This document shows, piece by piece, positions 33,039 to 43,147 of a DNA stretch of 64,000 nt (its first letter is position 1; the number at the start of each line of letters is the position of its first letter). A program made the position numbers and the translations under genes. The stretch is from Bacillota bacterium (GTDB taxonomy: Bacteria; Bacillota; Clostridia; Lachnospirales; Lachnospiraceae), in assembly GCA_023391695.1 (NCBI GenBank), contig JAEWAK010000012.1, forward strand, positions 372,001 to 436,000. Direction: 5' to 3'. The notes beneath the pieces were generated by a model that worked only from the letters and a program-made list of their open reading frames with translations, searched no databases and was not told the origin of the DNA.

Positions 33039-35576
33039 TTACTTATTCGGTGTTACATATTTAGTGGTTATGGCAGCCTTATTGCCGGAAATATCTGTTA
33101 TGGCATTGGTGTTTGTAGGTTTGATTGTCAGCTTTTTGCCCAGCTTCGGACTGTCATTCAAAGAAATAATAACGGTATTATCTTCGATTTCAAAGTCTTC
33201 CGCAAGATCATCCTTATCCTGGATAACCGTAAAGCTTGCCGTTCCTTTTATGTCTTCATCAAAGGTTATTATTACCGTGCTTGGGTAATCGAAGCTGACC
33301 TTGGTTATGGACGGCCCTTCATTTTCATCTAATAATAAAGTGGTTTCATATTCATCCATTTCCGTAAAGGAATCATTGTATCCTTTAATACCTTTAATGG
33401 TTACTGCATAAGTAGCTGTTACCGAAATGGCTCCCTCTTTTAAGGTAAGCTGAACAGTGGCACCGCTGTTATTATTTTCAATCAGTTCCGCCTTTGATAT
33501 GCTCACTCCTAAAATAGTGTAATTGTTCTTATTTTCAGCCGTGGCTTTATCGATCTTGTTATCAAAGATGACCTGTATGATATTAGGATCGTCCGAAGAT
33601 TGTTCTATACTCTCCGGTGCCGGCAGCCCGGTTCCTGTTGAACCGCTGCGATTTACGGTAATTTCCTCTTTTTCGCTTTCATTATTAAATTTATCCTTAA
33701 TAAATCCTTCCGGAATGGTTATGCTGTAAGTTCCGTTTTCGTCAAACTGTTTTTTATCCAGTTTAACCGTTACTGTCTTATCCTTTACGGTAGCCGTATA
33801 CTCAAGCTTTTTCTGGGGATAGATATCATCATTTAGGGTAACCAGCTTGGAGATGAAACTTCCCGATTCATCCTCTAAAACAACCGCTTTATCATAGGTT
33901 AAGGTTAAAACATAACTGACATCGTCATTCTTTTTATCCGTGGAAAGTTTATATGTTTTTAAATCCGGCGCCTTGGTACTCACACTGAAATTAATTGTTT
34001 TTTTAGTGTACTTATCCGCGGAATCATCGGAAGATTTTACGTTATAACTGTCCCAATAACCGATGGAAACCTTCTGTGAACCGGTCAGTTTAGCCGAAGA
34101 AGAATCCAGTGTAAAATTGACCATGGTCCGGTCATCTTTATCCACTTCCCCTTCAATGGTTTTGCCATTGTTTAGTACAATCTCACCCGGGGTCTTGATT
34201 GACCTGGAGAAAGTAGCAGTCAGGGTGTTATAACCGGTACGCGTCAGGGTTTTTAACTTAGCCTGGGCCTTTTCCGTCGTATCCGTTGCCACGTAGGCAG
34301 TTATAACGGAGTTGCTCGGATAATTGCCGGCTTTGTCCTTCAAACCGGAAAATACCACGGCAAAAGTCTTATTCTGGTCATCCTTATCTATATCGCTTAA
34401 ATCAATAATTAAAGATTTATTATCCTCGGATTTTACATAATTTGTCTTAGTCTTTAATAAACTGAGGGTCGCTGAATCCGCAGTCTGGCTGGATTTTACC
34501 AGGCTTACCTTGGAAACGGCCATACTGGTAAAGTCCATGGCTTCACTGAATTTAAGGGTAACGATCAAACCGGTATCATCCACGTCGTAATCTTTAAAAT
34601 ACGGCGGTTTTGTATCATATAATTTCAAATTCTTATAATATTCCGTAATGGCAGTGCCTTCGGTAGTCAGAATACTGTCGTCCAGATGCAGCCCGTAAAC
34701 TCCGTTAAAAGCATTCTCGGAAGTAATCGTTAAGGTTTTTCCGTCGGAGGACAATGCACCGGTTAAATCTCCCAGTTTATCCGCCGGATCCCCATCCTCA
34801 TCTGTCATGCCATTAATGGATACGCTTTCAAGAAGTTCGCCGTCATTGTTAATCACTGTTGATTCATTGATGGCGCTGTCAAAGGTTACGGTCAAAGTTG
34901 TAGTATCGGTCAGAAGTGCACTTTTAACTCCGGCTGTTTTCTCAACGATCAGAATATTAACCGTATCTTTAACAAGGCTTGTGGGAGCCGCCGCTTTCGT
35001 CAGGGAAGCCGCCGCCGTCAGACGGACAATACCGGCCTTTAAGCCTTTCACGATACCCTTTTTATCAACCGTTGCATAATTCGTATTATCAATGGAGTAG
35101 GTTATTAAATCGCTGGCATTGCTTGGTGTAAGCACACTGTTAAAGTCAATGGAATCTCCCACCGTAATTACAAAATTATTCATGCCTTCTTCCGGGGTAT
35201 TGGTAAAGTCGATTGCCGTAGCCTGGATTTTAACCGTTACTTTACAGGAAGGGCTCTTTGTAGTACCGTCTTTATATGTAATTTTACATTTAATCGTTGC
35301 GGTTCCTTTTCCTGCTGCAGTTACATAACCGGTTTTCGAGTTTACGGTAGCAATGCTTTTATTCGTTGTAGCCCATACCGTCGATTTAACCTTTGATTTG
35401 TCAAGATTCTTGACCGATAAGGTAAAAGCCGACCCTATCCCGACGAGAGTCTTGGAAGTCATGGATAGACTGGGTGCGGCTGCAGCAAGTGATGTTGCCA
35501 CGTTCGCAGGAAATATTGATGTAATCAATAAGACGGCAAGTAAAATTCCCATCCATTTTTGCATCCGTTTTTTCAT
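33039..35576 (-). CDS. Large secreted Ig-like surface protein, paralogue 1
   Basis: An 845-residue exported protein. Signal peptide to about residue 32 (LLAVLLITSIFPANVATSLA), a BIG2-type bacterial Ig domain (about 36-115, with SIATVNSKTGYVTAAGKGTATI), a second BIG2-like segment (about 140-210, YATVDKKGIVKGLKAG), then several beta domains of the SbsA/Ig-like type, each with TFDxAI- or FSEAMD-like starts, to the C-terminus. No LPXTG, SLH or transmembrane anchor. Probably a surface-layer-like or matrix protein. About half identical by eye to the protein encoded at 35961-38516, in the same order. Confidence 0.8.
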   Translation of the reverse strand: MKKRMQKWMGILLAVLLITSIFPANVATSLAAAAPSLSMTSKTLVGIGSAFTLSVKNLDKSKVKSTVWATTNKSIATVNSKTGYVTAAGKGTATIKCKITYKDGTTKSPSCKVTVKIQATAIDFTNTPEEGMNNFVITVGDSIDFNSVLTPSNASDLITYSIDNTNYATVDKKGIVKGLKAGIVRLTAAASLTKAAAPTSLVKDTVNILIVEKTAGVKSALLTDTTTLTVTFDSAINESTVINNDGELLESVSINGMTDEDGDPADKLGDLTGALSSDGKTLTITSENAFNGVYGLHLDDSILTTEGTAITEYYKNLKLYDTKPPYFKDYDVDDTGLIVTLKFSEAMDFTSMAVSKVSLVKSSQTADSATLSLLKTKTNYVKSEDNKSLIIDLSDIDKDDQNKTFAVVFSGLKDKAGNYPSNSVITAYVATDTTEKAQAKLKTLTRTGYNTLTATFSRSIKTPGEIVLNNGKTIEGEVDKDDRTMVNFTLDSSSAKLTGSQKVSIGYWDSYNVKSSDDSADKYTKKTINFSVSTKAPDLKTYKLSTDKKNDDVSYVLTLTYDKAVVLEDESGSFISKLVTLNDDIYPQKKLEYTATVKDKTVTVKLDKKQFDENGTYSITIPEGFIKDKFNNESEKEEITVNRSGSTGTGLPAPESIEQSSDDPNIIQVIFDNKIDKATAENKNNYTILGVSISKAELIENNNSGATVQLTLKEGAISVTATYAVTIKGIKGYNDSFTEMDEYETTLLLDENEGPSITKVSFDYPSTVIITFDEDIKGTASFTVIQDKDDLAEDFEIEDNTVIISLNDSPKLGKKLTIKPTNTNAITDISGNKAAITTKYVTPNK

Positions 35577-35699
35577 TCTTCGTTCCTCCTATTTTCAATC
35601 CCTTTTCATATTAAAGCCCTGAATGCCCGTTCCTTCAAACCTTCTGTTTACATGGAAAGCTTGAAACCGCCGGCAATATTTCATTGCTGTTTCATAACT

Positions 35700-35729
35700 A
35701 TTTTACATTATAGTTCCTACATTTGTCAA
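35700..35729 (-). promoter_or_regulatory. Candidate promoter of Ig-like paralogue 1
   Basis: Minus strand TTGACA (35729-35724), 18-base spacer, TAAAAT (35705-35700), 123 bases before the ATG. The overlapping TATAAT at an 11-base distance is less suited. Confidence 0.5.
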
Positions 35730-35885
35730 AAATTTGTCTGATATTTCATTAATTGTTATATTTTTATTAAATTGCACATTTATTCCTTGTTAAATTATGG
35801 TTTTACCCGTTTTAATTGTTTTGAGATAAATCCAATACCGAAGCATCTGCCCGGCAAGTGTGGTCCAGCTTCGCTGGACACATGG

Positions 35886-35941
35886 GTAAAAAAGGAGCTT
35901 TTGCTCCACAGCTTATTCCGCTGTTTTACAAAAGCTCCTTT
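35886..35941 (-). terminator. Terminator of Ig-like paralogue 2
   Basis: AAAGGAGCTTTTG pairs with CAAAAGCTCCTTT (13 bp) around a 25-base loop, with TTTTTT on the minus strand. It separates the two paralogues into independent transcripts. Confidence 0.85.
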
Positions 35942-35960
35942 ATTCAATATCATCTTTCCG

Positions 35961-38516
35961 TTAATTGGTCGGCACTAAAGATTCCGTCTCGATCTGGGCT
36001 GCATTTCCATATTTATCCGTTATGTGGTTGGAATTTGTCGGTACGATCTGAACAGCCTGATCCATAACCGGCTTATCCTCCAGGATAATGATTACTTTCT
36101 TACCGCTTATTTCACAATATTCCACCAGATTCACCCCATTTTGAAGAACCTGGAAACTTGCCGTACCTGCGAGGGTTTCGTCAAAGGTTATGGTTATTTT
36201 ATCCGGATAAGTATAATCATGATCCTCTGCTGTTGGTCCTTTATTCTCATGAAGAGTAACCTTTGTCTTGTATTTTTCCATCTCCGTATAGGTATTATGA
36301 TAGCCGGTGATGCCTGAAATTGTAATGTTGTACTTACCGTTTTCCGAAATACTGCCCGGCTCCAGGGTTAATTCCACCGTGGCACCGTTTGTCGAATTAT
36401 CAATGAGTTTTGCCGTATTAATTTCGGCATCTTCAATATCATAATTATCTGTATCCTGGGCCGTATCTTCATCCACCTGGTAACCAAAAGTTACATAAAT
36501 AATACTTGCATCCGCCTCCGATTGGACGATATCCTTCGGTTTTGGCAGGGCAGTGGAAGAACCTTCCGTATTCGTAACCTTAACGGTTTCCGCAAGGTTG
36601 GTGTTGCCGTATTCATCCTCTACAAACTCTTCCGGAATGGTAATGGTGTAGGTACCCGGTTCCTCCAGATCATCACTGTCCAGAATTACCGTTACGACCG
36701 TATCATCCGCATCGGCAGAATAACCAATGAGATAATCGTCAAATACATCTCCGTCTTCCGTTACCAGTCTGGCCTCGAATGTTCCGTCATCCTCAATGAG
36801 GTCTACTTCTCTGTCAAAGGTTAATATCAGGTTGTAAATCGGCTCATCATCCGTTTCAACGTAGAATTCATGGCCGGTTAATTCCGGCACACTGGTAACA
36901 ATGGTAAAGTTAACTTCCACTTCCTTGTAGTCATCGGCGGAATCATCCGAATCTTTTACGTTATAGCTATTCCAGTATCCGATACTTACTTCCTGTTTAC
37001 CGGTAAGTTTGGCTGCTTCAGAATCCAGGGTGTAAGTAACCTGTTTTGTATTCTTTTCGTTAACAACACCGGTAATCATATCACCGTTGCTTAATAAAAC
37101 CTTACCCGGCGTCTTGATTGCCCTTGTAAAGGTTGCTGTCAGGGTATTGGTATCCGTACGTTCCAGTTTCACCAGTTTAGCCTGAGGTTTCGGTGAAGTA
37201 TCCGTAGCCAGGTAAGCCGTGATCCTGTCATTGTCAGGATAATTGCCTGCCCTGTCCTTTAACCCGGAGAATACGATTTTAAATTGTTTATCCTGGTCCA
37301 CCGAAGACATCTTCGACAAATCGATGGATAAGGATTTTCCGTCATCGGAAGCCTTATAATTGGACTTCTGGCCTAACCTGGTGATGGTAGAAGCTTTTGC
37401 CTTATCATTCTTCTTCGTTACCTGTTCCACATCCTCTATCTTAATAGCGGTATAATTCATGGATTCCGTGAAGTTAATGGAGGCCACCAGACCGGTATCG
37501 TCAACGGAGTAATCCAGGTAGGCAGGCGGTGTGGTATCATACAGGGACAGTGATTTATAATATTCCATTAAAGGTTCGCTGTCTTTGGTCAGGATATTCC
37601 TTGTAAATTTAATTCCGTAGGAACCGTTGAAATAACCCGAAGTCTTAATAGTCAGGGTCTTGCCGTCGGAGGAAAGGCTGCCGCTTAACTTTCCCACGGC
37701 ACTGGCAATCACCCCGTTGCTGTCCGACTTCGTTGTTATGACAATATTGTTTAAAAGCTGTTCGTTACTGCCTATCAGGGTTTTTTCATCAATTGCTTTA
37801 TCAAAGATTACTTTTAAAGTCGTGGTATCCAGCAGCTCCACACTGGTAACACCGGCCGTCTTTGTCACGATCTCAAGATTTATGCTGTCTTTTAACACGA
37901 GAACATCATCTAACAGGTTGGTGTAGCCGGCCGGTTTTTTTAAGTTGGCCTTGGCGGTCAGGGTTACAAAGCCGGGTTTCTTCCCTGTAACAATGCCTTT
38001 TTTGTCGACCGTGGCATAATCGGTGTTGCTGATGGTATAGGTTATATAATTATCCGCATTGGACGGAGTAAGTACACTGTTAAAATCGTATTTATCCCCT
38101 ACCGCTATAACCTGTCTGCTGTTATTGGTCAGGTCATCCTGGGCATTGGTAATTTCAATTGCCTTTGCCGGGATTTTAACCGTTACCTTACAGGATGGGG
38201 TTACGACGGTTCCGTTCTTATAGGTAATCCTGCACTTAATATAAGCAGTTCCTCTGCCTGCGGATGTAACATATCCGCCGGATACCGTTGCCACCTTTTT
38301 ATTGGTGGAAGACCAGCTGGTTGATTTTACTTTGGATGCGGTTAAATTCTTAATTGATAATTTAAATTCCTGGTCTACGCCGATTAAAGTTCTGGATGTC
38401 ACGGACATAGCGGGTTTCGCTGCCGCAAAAACTGAGACTGCATCGGCAGGAAGCACGGTTATTAACAGAATACATGCCAATAAAAATGCTTTCCACTTAA
38501 ACAGGTATTTCTTCAT
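35961..38516 (-). CDS. Large secreted Ig-like surface protein, paralogue 2
   Basis: An 851-residue exported protein with the same architecture as the gene at 33039-35576: signal peptide (about 1-32), BIG2 domain (about 35-112), second BIG2-like segment with YATVDKKGIVTGKKPG, then repeated beta domains. Shared strings include DRITAYLATDT versus SVITAYVATDT, and KVSIGYWDSYNVK versus EVSIGYWNSYNVK. It is more acidic in its later domains. No anchor motif. Ribosome site AGGAGGAGAC-like before ATG 38516. Tandem duplication with divergence is the simplest origin. Confidence 0.8.
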   Translation of the reverse strand: MKKYLFKWKAFLLACILLITVLPADAVSVFAAAKPAMSVTSRTLIGVDQEFKLSIKNLTASKVKSTSWSSTNKKVATVSGGYVTSAGRGTAYIKCRITYKNGTVVTPSCKVTVKIPAKAIEITNAQDDLTNNSRQVIAVGDKYDFNSVLTPSNADNYITYTISNTDYATVDKKGIVTGKKPGFVTLTAKANLKKPAGYTNLLDDVLVLKDSINLEIVTKTAGVTSVELLDTTTLKVIFDKAIDEKTLIGSNEQLLNNIVITTKSDSNGVIASAVGKLSGSLSSDGKTLTIKTSGYFNGSYGIKFTRNILTKDSEPLMEYYKSLSLYDTTPPAYLDYSVDDTGLVASINFTESMNYTAIKIEDVEQVTKKNDKAKASTITRLGQKSNYKASDDGKSLSIDLSKMSSVDQDKQFKIVFSGLKDRAGNYPDNDRITAYLATDTSPKPQAKLVKLERTDTNTLTATFTRAIKTPGKVLLSNGDMITGVVNEKNTKQVTYTLDSEAAKLTGKQEVSIGYWNSYNVKDSDDSADDYKEVEVNFTIVTSVPELTGHEFYVETDDEPIYNLILTFDREVDLIEDDGTFEARLVTEDGDVFDDYLIGYSADADDTVVTVILDSDDLEEPGTYTITIPEEFVEDEYGNTNLAETVKVTNTEGSSTALPKPKDIVQSEADASIIYVTFGYQVDEDTAQDTDNYDIEDAEINTAKLIDNSTNGATVELTLEPGSISENGKYNITISGITGYHNTYTEMEKYKTKVTLHENKGPTAEDHDYTYPDKITITFDETLAGTASFQVLQNGVNLVEYCEISGKKVIIILEDKPVMDQAVQIVPTNSNHITDKYGNAAQIETESLVPTN

Positions 38517-38675
38517 TTTGTCTCCTCCTTTGTGAATAGAATAAGCTTGTATTTGGGTGACTGACAGCCGTTTTTATTCCCTGATATGAGATTAATACCC
38601 AAATTTGTCAGAATTTAGGCTAAACATTGAATTTTTTACCGATAATGGATTTATCGGCAATTTTTTATAAAAAAA

Positions 38676-38762
38676 TAAGAAAAGAGCCGTGCAAATTTAT
38701 AAATTAATAAACCTTTAAACGAACCGGGGTTTATTGATTTAAAATTTTGCAGCGGCCCTTTC
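38676..38762 (-). terminator. Terminator of pheST
   Basis: Left arm AAAGAGCCGTGCAAATTT and right arm AAATTTTGCAGCGGCCCTTT pair with few mismatches, plus an inner AATAAACC/GGTTTATT stem, followed by a T-rich minus-strand tail. Lies 30 bases past the pheT stop. Confidence 0.75.
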
Positions 38763-38792
38763 GTGCTTGCAACTGAAACGGCAGGTCAAGTT

Positions 38793-41231
38793 TTACTGCC
38801 TCAATTCAATACCTAATTTGCCCAGACCGTCCAGGATCTTTTTCATAACTTCCGTTACATCCTTTTCCTCAAGGGTTCTGTCCTTGGCACGGAAACTGAT
38901 GGAGTAGGCCATGGATTTATAACCCTCTTTTATCTGGCTTCCTTCATATATATCAAATAACCGGTAGCTTTCCAGAATCTGTCCGCCGTTTTTACGGATC
39001 ACTGCCTCCACATCACCGGCCAGTATTTCTTTACTCATAACCATGCTGATATCACGGGAAACTGCCGGGTACTTTGCAATTCCCTCATATTTTACGTCAA
39101 AGGTTGCACGGGATACGATTTCCGGCATATCCAGTACGGCAACATAGGCTTTATCCCCAATATCATAATTATCCAGCACATCCGGATGAACTTCCCCGAT
39201 ATAACCGATTACGGTATTATCATATATAATATTTGCCTGGCGCCCCGGATGCAGATAGGTTTTTCCTGCTTTCGGATCATAGGAAACAAGTTTCTTCATG
39301 CCGACTTTCTCCAGATATTCTTCCACTACTCCCTTTAAGTCAAAGAAATCTCCCTCTCCGTACATGCCCAGGGTAAACTGCATTCTTTCCTCCGGAAGTT
39401 CCGTAATGGGAAGTGCTTTCGGAAGATAGATATTACCCAGTTCATACAAACGGACATTCTTATTTCTTCTATTGTAATTGGTTGACAGGGAATTTAACAT
39501 ACCGTTTAAAGAAATGGTTCTCATTACACTGAAATCTTCCCCCAAAGGATTGGAGATCACCACATTCTCCCTGAGTTTGTCATCGGCCGGAATCAAAAGC
39601 CGGTCAAATACTTTCGGGCTTTCAAAGGAATAATTCATGCCTTCATTGAAGCCGAACTGTTCCGCAATGTTTCTTGCCGCATTTTCAATACGTAATTTAA
39701 AGGATAATTTACCCGTAGTCGCTTCCCCGGTGGGCAGCGTAGTCGGGATATTATCATAGCCATAGAAACGTGCTACCTCTTCATCCAAATCCGCCTGGCT
39801 CTCCACATCCTGCCTCCAGCTTGGGACAATAACTTCACCGGCAGCTTCATCATAGTCCAAATCTATCTTTTTAAAATAGCCGATCATGGTTTCTTTCGCT
39901 ATATCGGTCCCCAGTATTTTATTGGTTCTCTCCGGGTTAAAAGGCACCCTTAAAGGCCGTCTTACCCGGGGATAGATATCTACGGCACCGCCTACAACTT
40001 CTCCGGCTCCCAATTCTTCAATGAGCTGGCAGGCACGGTTAATGGCTTCCATTGCTGTATTGGGATCCAGGCCCTTTTCGAATTTGGCCGCCGCATCGGT
40101 CCTTAGGCCGAGTTTTTTGCCGGATAAACGGATATTGGTACCGTTAAAGCAGGCTGCTTCAAATAATAAGTTCTTAACCCCGTCCGTAATCTTGGAGTTC
40201 TCTCCTCCCATAATGCCTGCAATACCAACGGGTTTTTCGGCATCACAGATCATCAGGACGGAGGAATCGATTTTTCTGGCCTGACCGTCTAAAGTCTGGA
40301 ATTCTTCCCCATCCCTGCCCCTGCGGACAATGATCTTTTTGCCTGCCACCAGATCCAGGTCATAGGCATGCATGGGCTGGGAATATTCCTCCATAACATA
40401 ATTGGTAATATCCACCAGGTTGTTGATAGGGCGGATCCCGCAGGCAGCCAGTCTTCTCTGCATCCATAAAGGAGACGGAGCAAGTTTGATATTTTTAACA
40501 ACCCTTGCCACATAGCGGCTGCAAAGGTCTTTATCTTCTATTTCCACGGAGATATAATCACCTGCATTTTCCGTATTGCCGGAAACCTTCACTACCGGAG
40601 GATGAAAACTTTTTCCGAAGGTAGCGGCCGCTTCCCTGGCTATACCTAATACTCCAAAGCAGTCCACACGGTTGGAAGTAACTTCGTATTCAAATACCAC
40701 ATCCTTAAGGCCAAGAGTTTCAATGGCGCTGGAACCGATCCTGATCCCGTCATATGCAGGGTTATCACTGAAAATATATATCCCGTTATCCGGTGCATCG
40801 GGATACATCTCTTTGCTGGAACCCAATTCTTCTATGGAACACATCATGCCGCAGGATTCAATTCCCCGAAGCTTGCCCTTTTTAATTTTAATTCCCCCGG
40901 GAGTTTTATTGCCGTCATGGCCTCCGGCAACACGGCCTCCGTCCAGTACGACCGGTACAATGTCTCCTTCCTTTACATTCGGAGCCCCGGTCACGATCTG
41001 TACCGTATCTCCTGCTTCCGTAACCTGTACCTGACAAACGATTAATTTATCCGCATCCGGGTGCTTTTCGATTTTTAAGATTTTACCTACTACAATTTTA
41101 TCCAAATCAGCATCCAGCTGTTCATAACCTTCTACTTTGGTACCGCTTAATGTCATGGCGTCGGTATATTCCTGCGCAGTTACATCAAGGTCCGGTACAT
41201 ATGCTTTAATCCATGATAATGGTGTATTCAT
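38793..41231 (-). CDS. pheT: Phenylalanine-tRNA ligase beta subunit
   Basis: An 812-residue subunit with the full set of domains: N-terminal tRNA-binding (EMAP-like) domain at about 40-150 (IVVGKILKIEKHPDADKL), B3/B4 editing domain, B5 domain, the catalytic-like core, and a C-terminal ferredoxin-fold anticodon-binding domain (KYPAVSRDISMV). Works with PheS as an alpha2-beta2 enzyme. Starts 137 bases after the pheS stop, with GGAGG before ATG 41231. Controlled by the T-box upstream of pheS. Confidence 0.97.
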   Translation of the reverse strand: MNTPLSWIKAYVPDLDVTAQEYTDAMTLSGTKVEGYEQLDADLDKIVVGKILKIEKHPDADKLIVCQVQVTEAGDTVQIVTGAPNVKEGDIVPVVLDGGRVAGGHDGNKTPGGIKIKKGKLRGIESCGMMCSIEELGSSKEMYPDAPDNGIYIFSDNPAYDGIRIGSSAIETLGLKDVVFEYEVTSNRVDCFGVLGIAREAAATFGKSFHPPVVKVSGNTENAGDYISVEIEDKDLCSRYVARVVKNIKLAPSPLWMQRRLAACGIRPINNLVDITNYVMEEYSQPMHAYDLDLVAGKKIIVRRGRDGEEFQTLDGQARKIDSSVLMICDAEKPVGIAGIMGGENSKITDGVKNLLFEAACFNGTNIRLSGKKLGLRTDAAAKFEKGLDPNTAMEAINRACQLIEELGAGEVVGGAVDIYPRVRRPLRVPFNPERTNKILGTDIAKETMIGYFKKIDLDYDEAAGEVIVPSWRQDVESQADLDEEVARFYGYDNIPTTLPTGEATTGKLSFKLRIENAARNIAEQFGFNEGMNYSFESPKVFDRLLIPADDKLRENVVISNPLGEDFSVMRTISLNGMLNSLSTNYNRRNKNVRLYELGNIYLPKALPITELPEERMQFTLGMYGEGDFFDLKGVVEEYLEKVGMKKLVSYDPKAGKTYLHPGRQANIIYDNTVIGYIGEVHPDVLDNYDIGDKAYVAVLDMPEIVSRATFDVKYEGIAKYPAVSRDISMVMSKEILAGDVEAVIRKNGGQILESYRLFDIYEGSQIKEGYKSMAYSISFRAKDRTLEEKDVTEVMKKILDGLGKLGIELRQ

Positions 41232-41368
41232 CCCATTAACCTCCTATATGAATTCTATTAATCAGACAGATATAAAATGATTGTGAAAATTGCCAGACAC
41301 CGGATAATTCTTTGGTTTCCGGTGCTGCCTTAAACGTTACAGTTAAGCCTAACGGCTGAATTGTAACC

Positions 41369-42388
41369 TTAAAACTGTTTTAAGAACCGGACATCATTCT
41401 CATAAAGTAATCTCATATCATCAATTTCGTATTTTAACAGGGCAATCCGTTCCAAACCTACACCAAAGGCAAAACCGGAATACTGTTCCGGATCAATTCC
41501 GCTCATCTTAAGAACCTTGGGGTGAACCATGCCGCAGCCCAATATTTCGATCCAACCGGTACCTTTACAGAAACGGCAGCCCTTACCTCCGCATTTAAAG
41601 CAGGTAACATCCACCTCCGCACTGGGTTCGGTGAATGGGAAATGATGGGGTCTGAATTTTACTCTGGTCTCTTCCCCAAACAGCTGTTTTGCAAATTCGG
41701 CGAGGGTTCCCTTTAAATCGGCAAAGGTTATATTCTTGTCTATAACCAGACCTTCAATCTGATGGAAGCTCGGGGAGTGGGTCGCATCCACTTCATCGGA
41801 ACGGAATACCCTGCCGGGTGCTATGATACGGATGGGCAGCTTTCCCTTTTCCATTTCCCTGACCTGGACCGGCGAGGTCTGGGTCCTTAGTAGAATATCC
41901 CCGGTTACATAGAAAGTATCCTGTTCATCTTTTGCCGGATGATTAGCCGGAATGTTCAAGGCCTCAAAGTTGTAATAATCATATTCCACTTCCGGTCCTT
42001 CCACTACTTCATACCCCATTCCGACGAAAATCCTTTCAACTTCCTCCAGTGCAACGGAATTTGGATGGCGGTGCCCGGTCATGGGCTTTTTAGCCGGGAG
42101 GGTCACATCTATGGTCTCCTTAAAGATCTGTTCTTCCCTTAATTTCCTGGCAAAATAGTTCTTCTTTTCATCCAGTTTTTCTTCCAGCGCGGTTCTGGCT
42201 TCATTCACCAGCTGTCCGATAACCGGTCTGTCCTCCGGTGCCACATCCTTCATGGACTTTAAAATTTCCGTAAGTTCACCTTTTTTACCTAAAAAAGCTA
42301 CCCTGATTTCATTTAATTTGTCTAACTCTTCGGAAGCCTTTATTTTTTCCAGTGCTTCCTCCACTATGGCTTGTAATTTTTCTTTCAT
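41369..42388 (-). CDS. pheS: Phenylalanine-tRNA ligase alpha subunit
   Basis: A 339-residue class II aminoacyl-tRNA synthetase subunit. N-terminal coiled coil (1-85), motif 2 region with TQTSPVQVREM and PGRVFRSDEVDATHSPSFHQ, a Cys-rich loop CFKCGGKGCRFCKGTGW, and motif 3 GFAFGVGLERIALLKY. Start ATG 42388, with AAGGAG 6 bases upstream; the ATG 27 bases earlier has none. First gene after the T-box leader. Confidence 0.97.
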   Translation of the reverse strand: MKEKLQAIVEEALEKIKASEELDKLNEIRVAFLGKKGELTEILKSMKDVAPEDRPVIGQLVNEARTALEEKLDEKKNYFARKLREEQIFKETIDVTLPAKKPMTGHRHPNSVALEEVERIFVGMGYEVVEGPEVEYDYYNFEALNIPANHPAKDEQDTFYVTGDILLRTQTSPVQVREMEKGKLPIRIIAPGRVFRSDEVDATHSPSFHQIEGLVIDKNITFADLKGTLAEFAKQLFGEETRVKFRPHHFPFTEPSAEVDVTCFKCGGKGCRFCKGTGWIEILGCGMVHPKVLKMSGIDPEQYSGFAFGVGLERIALLKYEIDDMRLLYENDVRFLKQF

Positions 42389-42493
42389 GGTAATCTCCTT
42401 TCTTTTATAGAGCACTCTCCGCGGTGCGATCCTGGCAGAGCATTTTTTGTCCCATAGGACCTACTTTCCCATAGGACCTACTTTCCTATTGCA

Positions 42494-42812
42494 CAAAAAA
42501 ACCGTCCCTGTATAAACAGGGACGGAAAAATATCATACATGACAATACACAGACCAAAAGGCAAATGTGTAATCCGCGGTACCACCCAAATTCCTGCGTA
42601 AATAAATGAAAAACCATCTTACCACACAGGCACTTTAGTCGGCGTAACGTGCCTGAACGTCATCTCCTACTGAATTGTTTCAAAGATGAGGCTCCGGTGG
42701 GAAAATCAATAATTATCTGAACTTAAGGAAGCTTTCAGCCGGTGACTTCCTCTCTCTGCCAGAAAATAATTATCTCTTATGCGATATGCATTGCACCTTC
42801 ACAGCCTTTTAC
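42494..42812 (-). ncRNA. T-box riboswitch (Phe specifier)
   Basis: The T-box core GGGTGGTACCGCGG is at 42587-42574. Downstream comes terminator CCGTCCCTG/CAGGGACGG with a run of seven T (42525-42494). Stem I shows paired AGATAATTATT segments, and TTC directly before AGATAATTATT suits a Phe UUC specifier. Uncharged tRNA-Phe would stabilise the antiterminator and switch on pheST. Confidence 0.93.
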
Positions 42813-42824
42813 ATATATGACTAC

Positions 42825-42852
42825 ATTTTAACATAAAATCCTGCATTGTCAA
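42825..42852 (-). promoter_or_regulatory. Promoter of the pheST T-box leader
   Basis: TTGACA (42852-42847), 16-base spacer, TAAAAT (42830-42825) on the minus strand, just upstream of stem I. The remaining 295 bases to the next gene show nothing else. Confidence 0.75.
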
Positions 42853-43147
42853 GGGAGATATGTCAGGGATTCAGGATAAATGTATGAACGTACATTTAAT
42901 GAACATAAATTTGTATTGCCCATGGCAGGTTCAAAATACCCATTTTCCTTTAAACCGGATTTTATAATTATGTATCGGTTTGCGTAAATAGATTAAAACT
43001 TTATAAAATTTTACATTTCCGTGTTAAATAATGGTATAATTTTAAAAAGTTAACTTGTTCTTAGACTAAGGTTATAACGGATTACATATACTAAAATATA
43101 ATCACGATATTACACTTTTGGGGTGGAATATCCTGGGAGGCAGCTTT

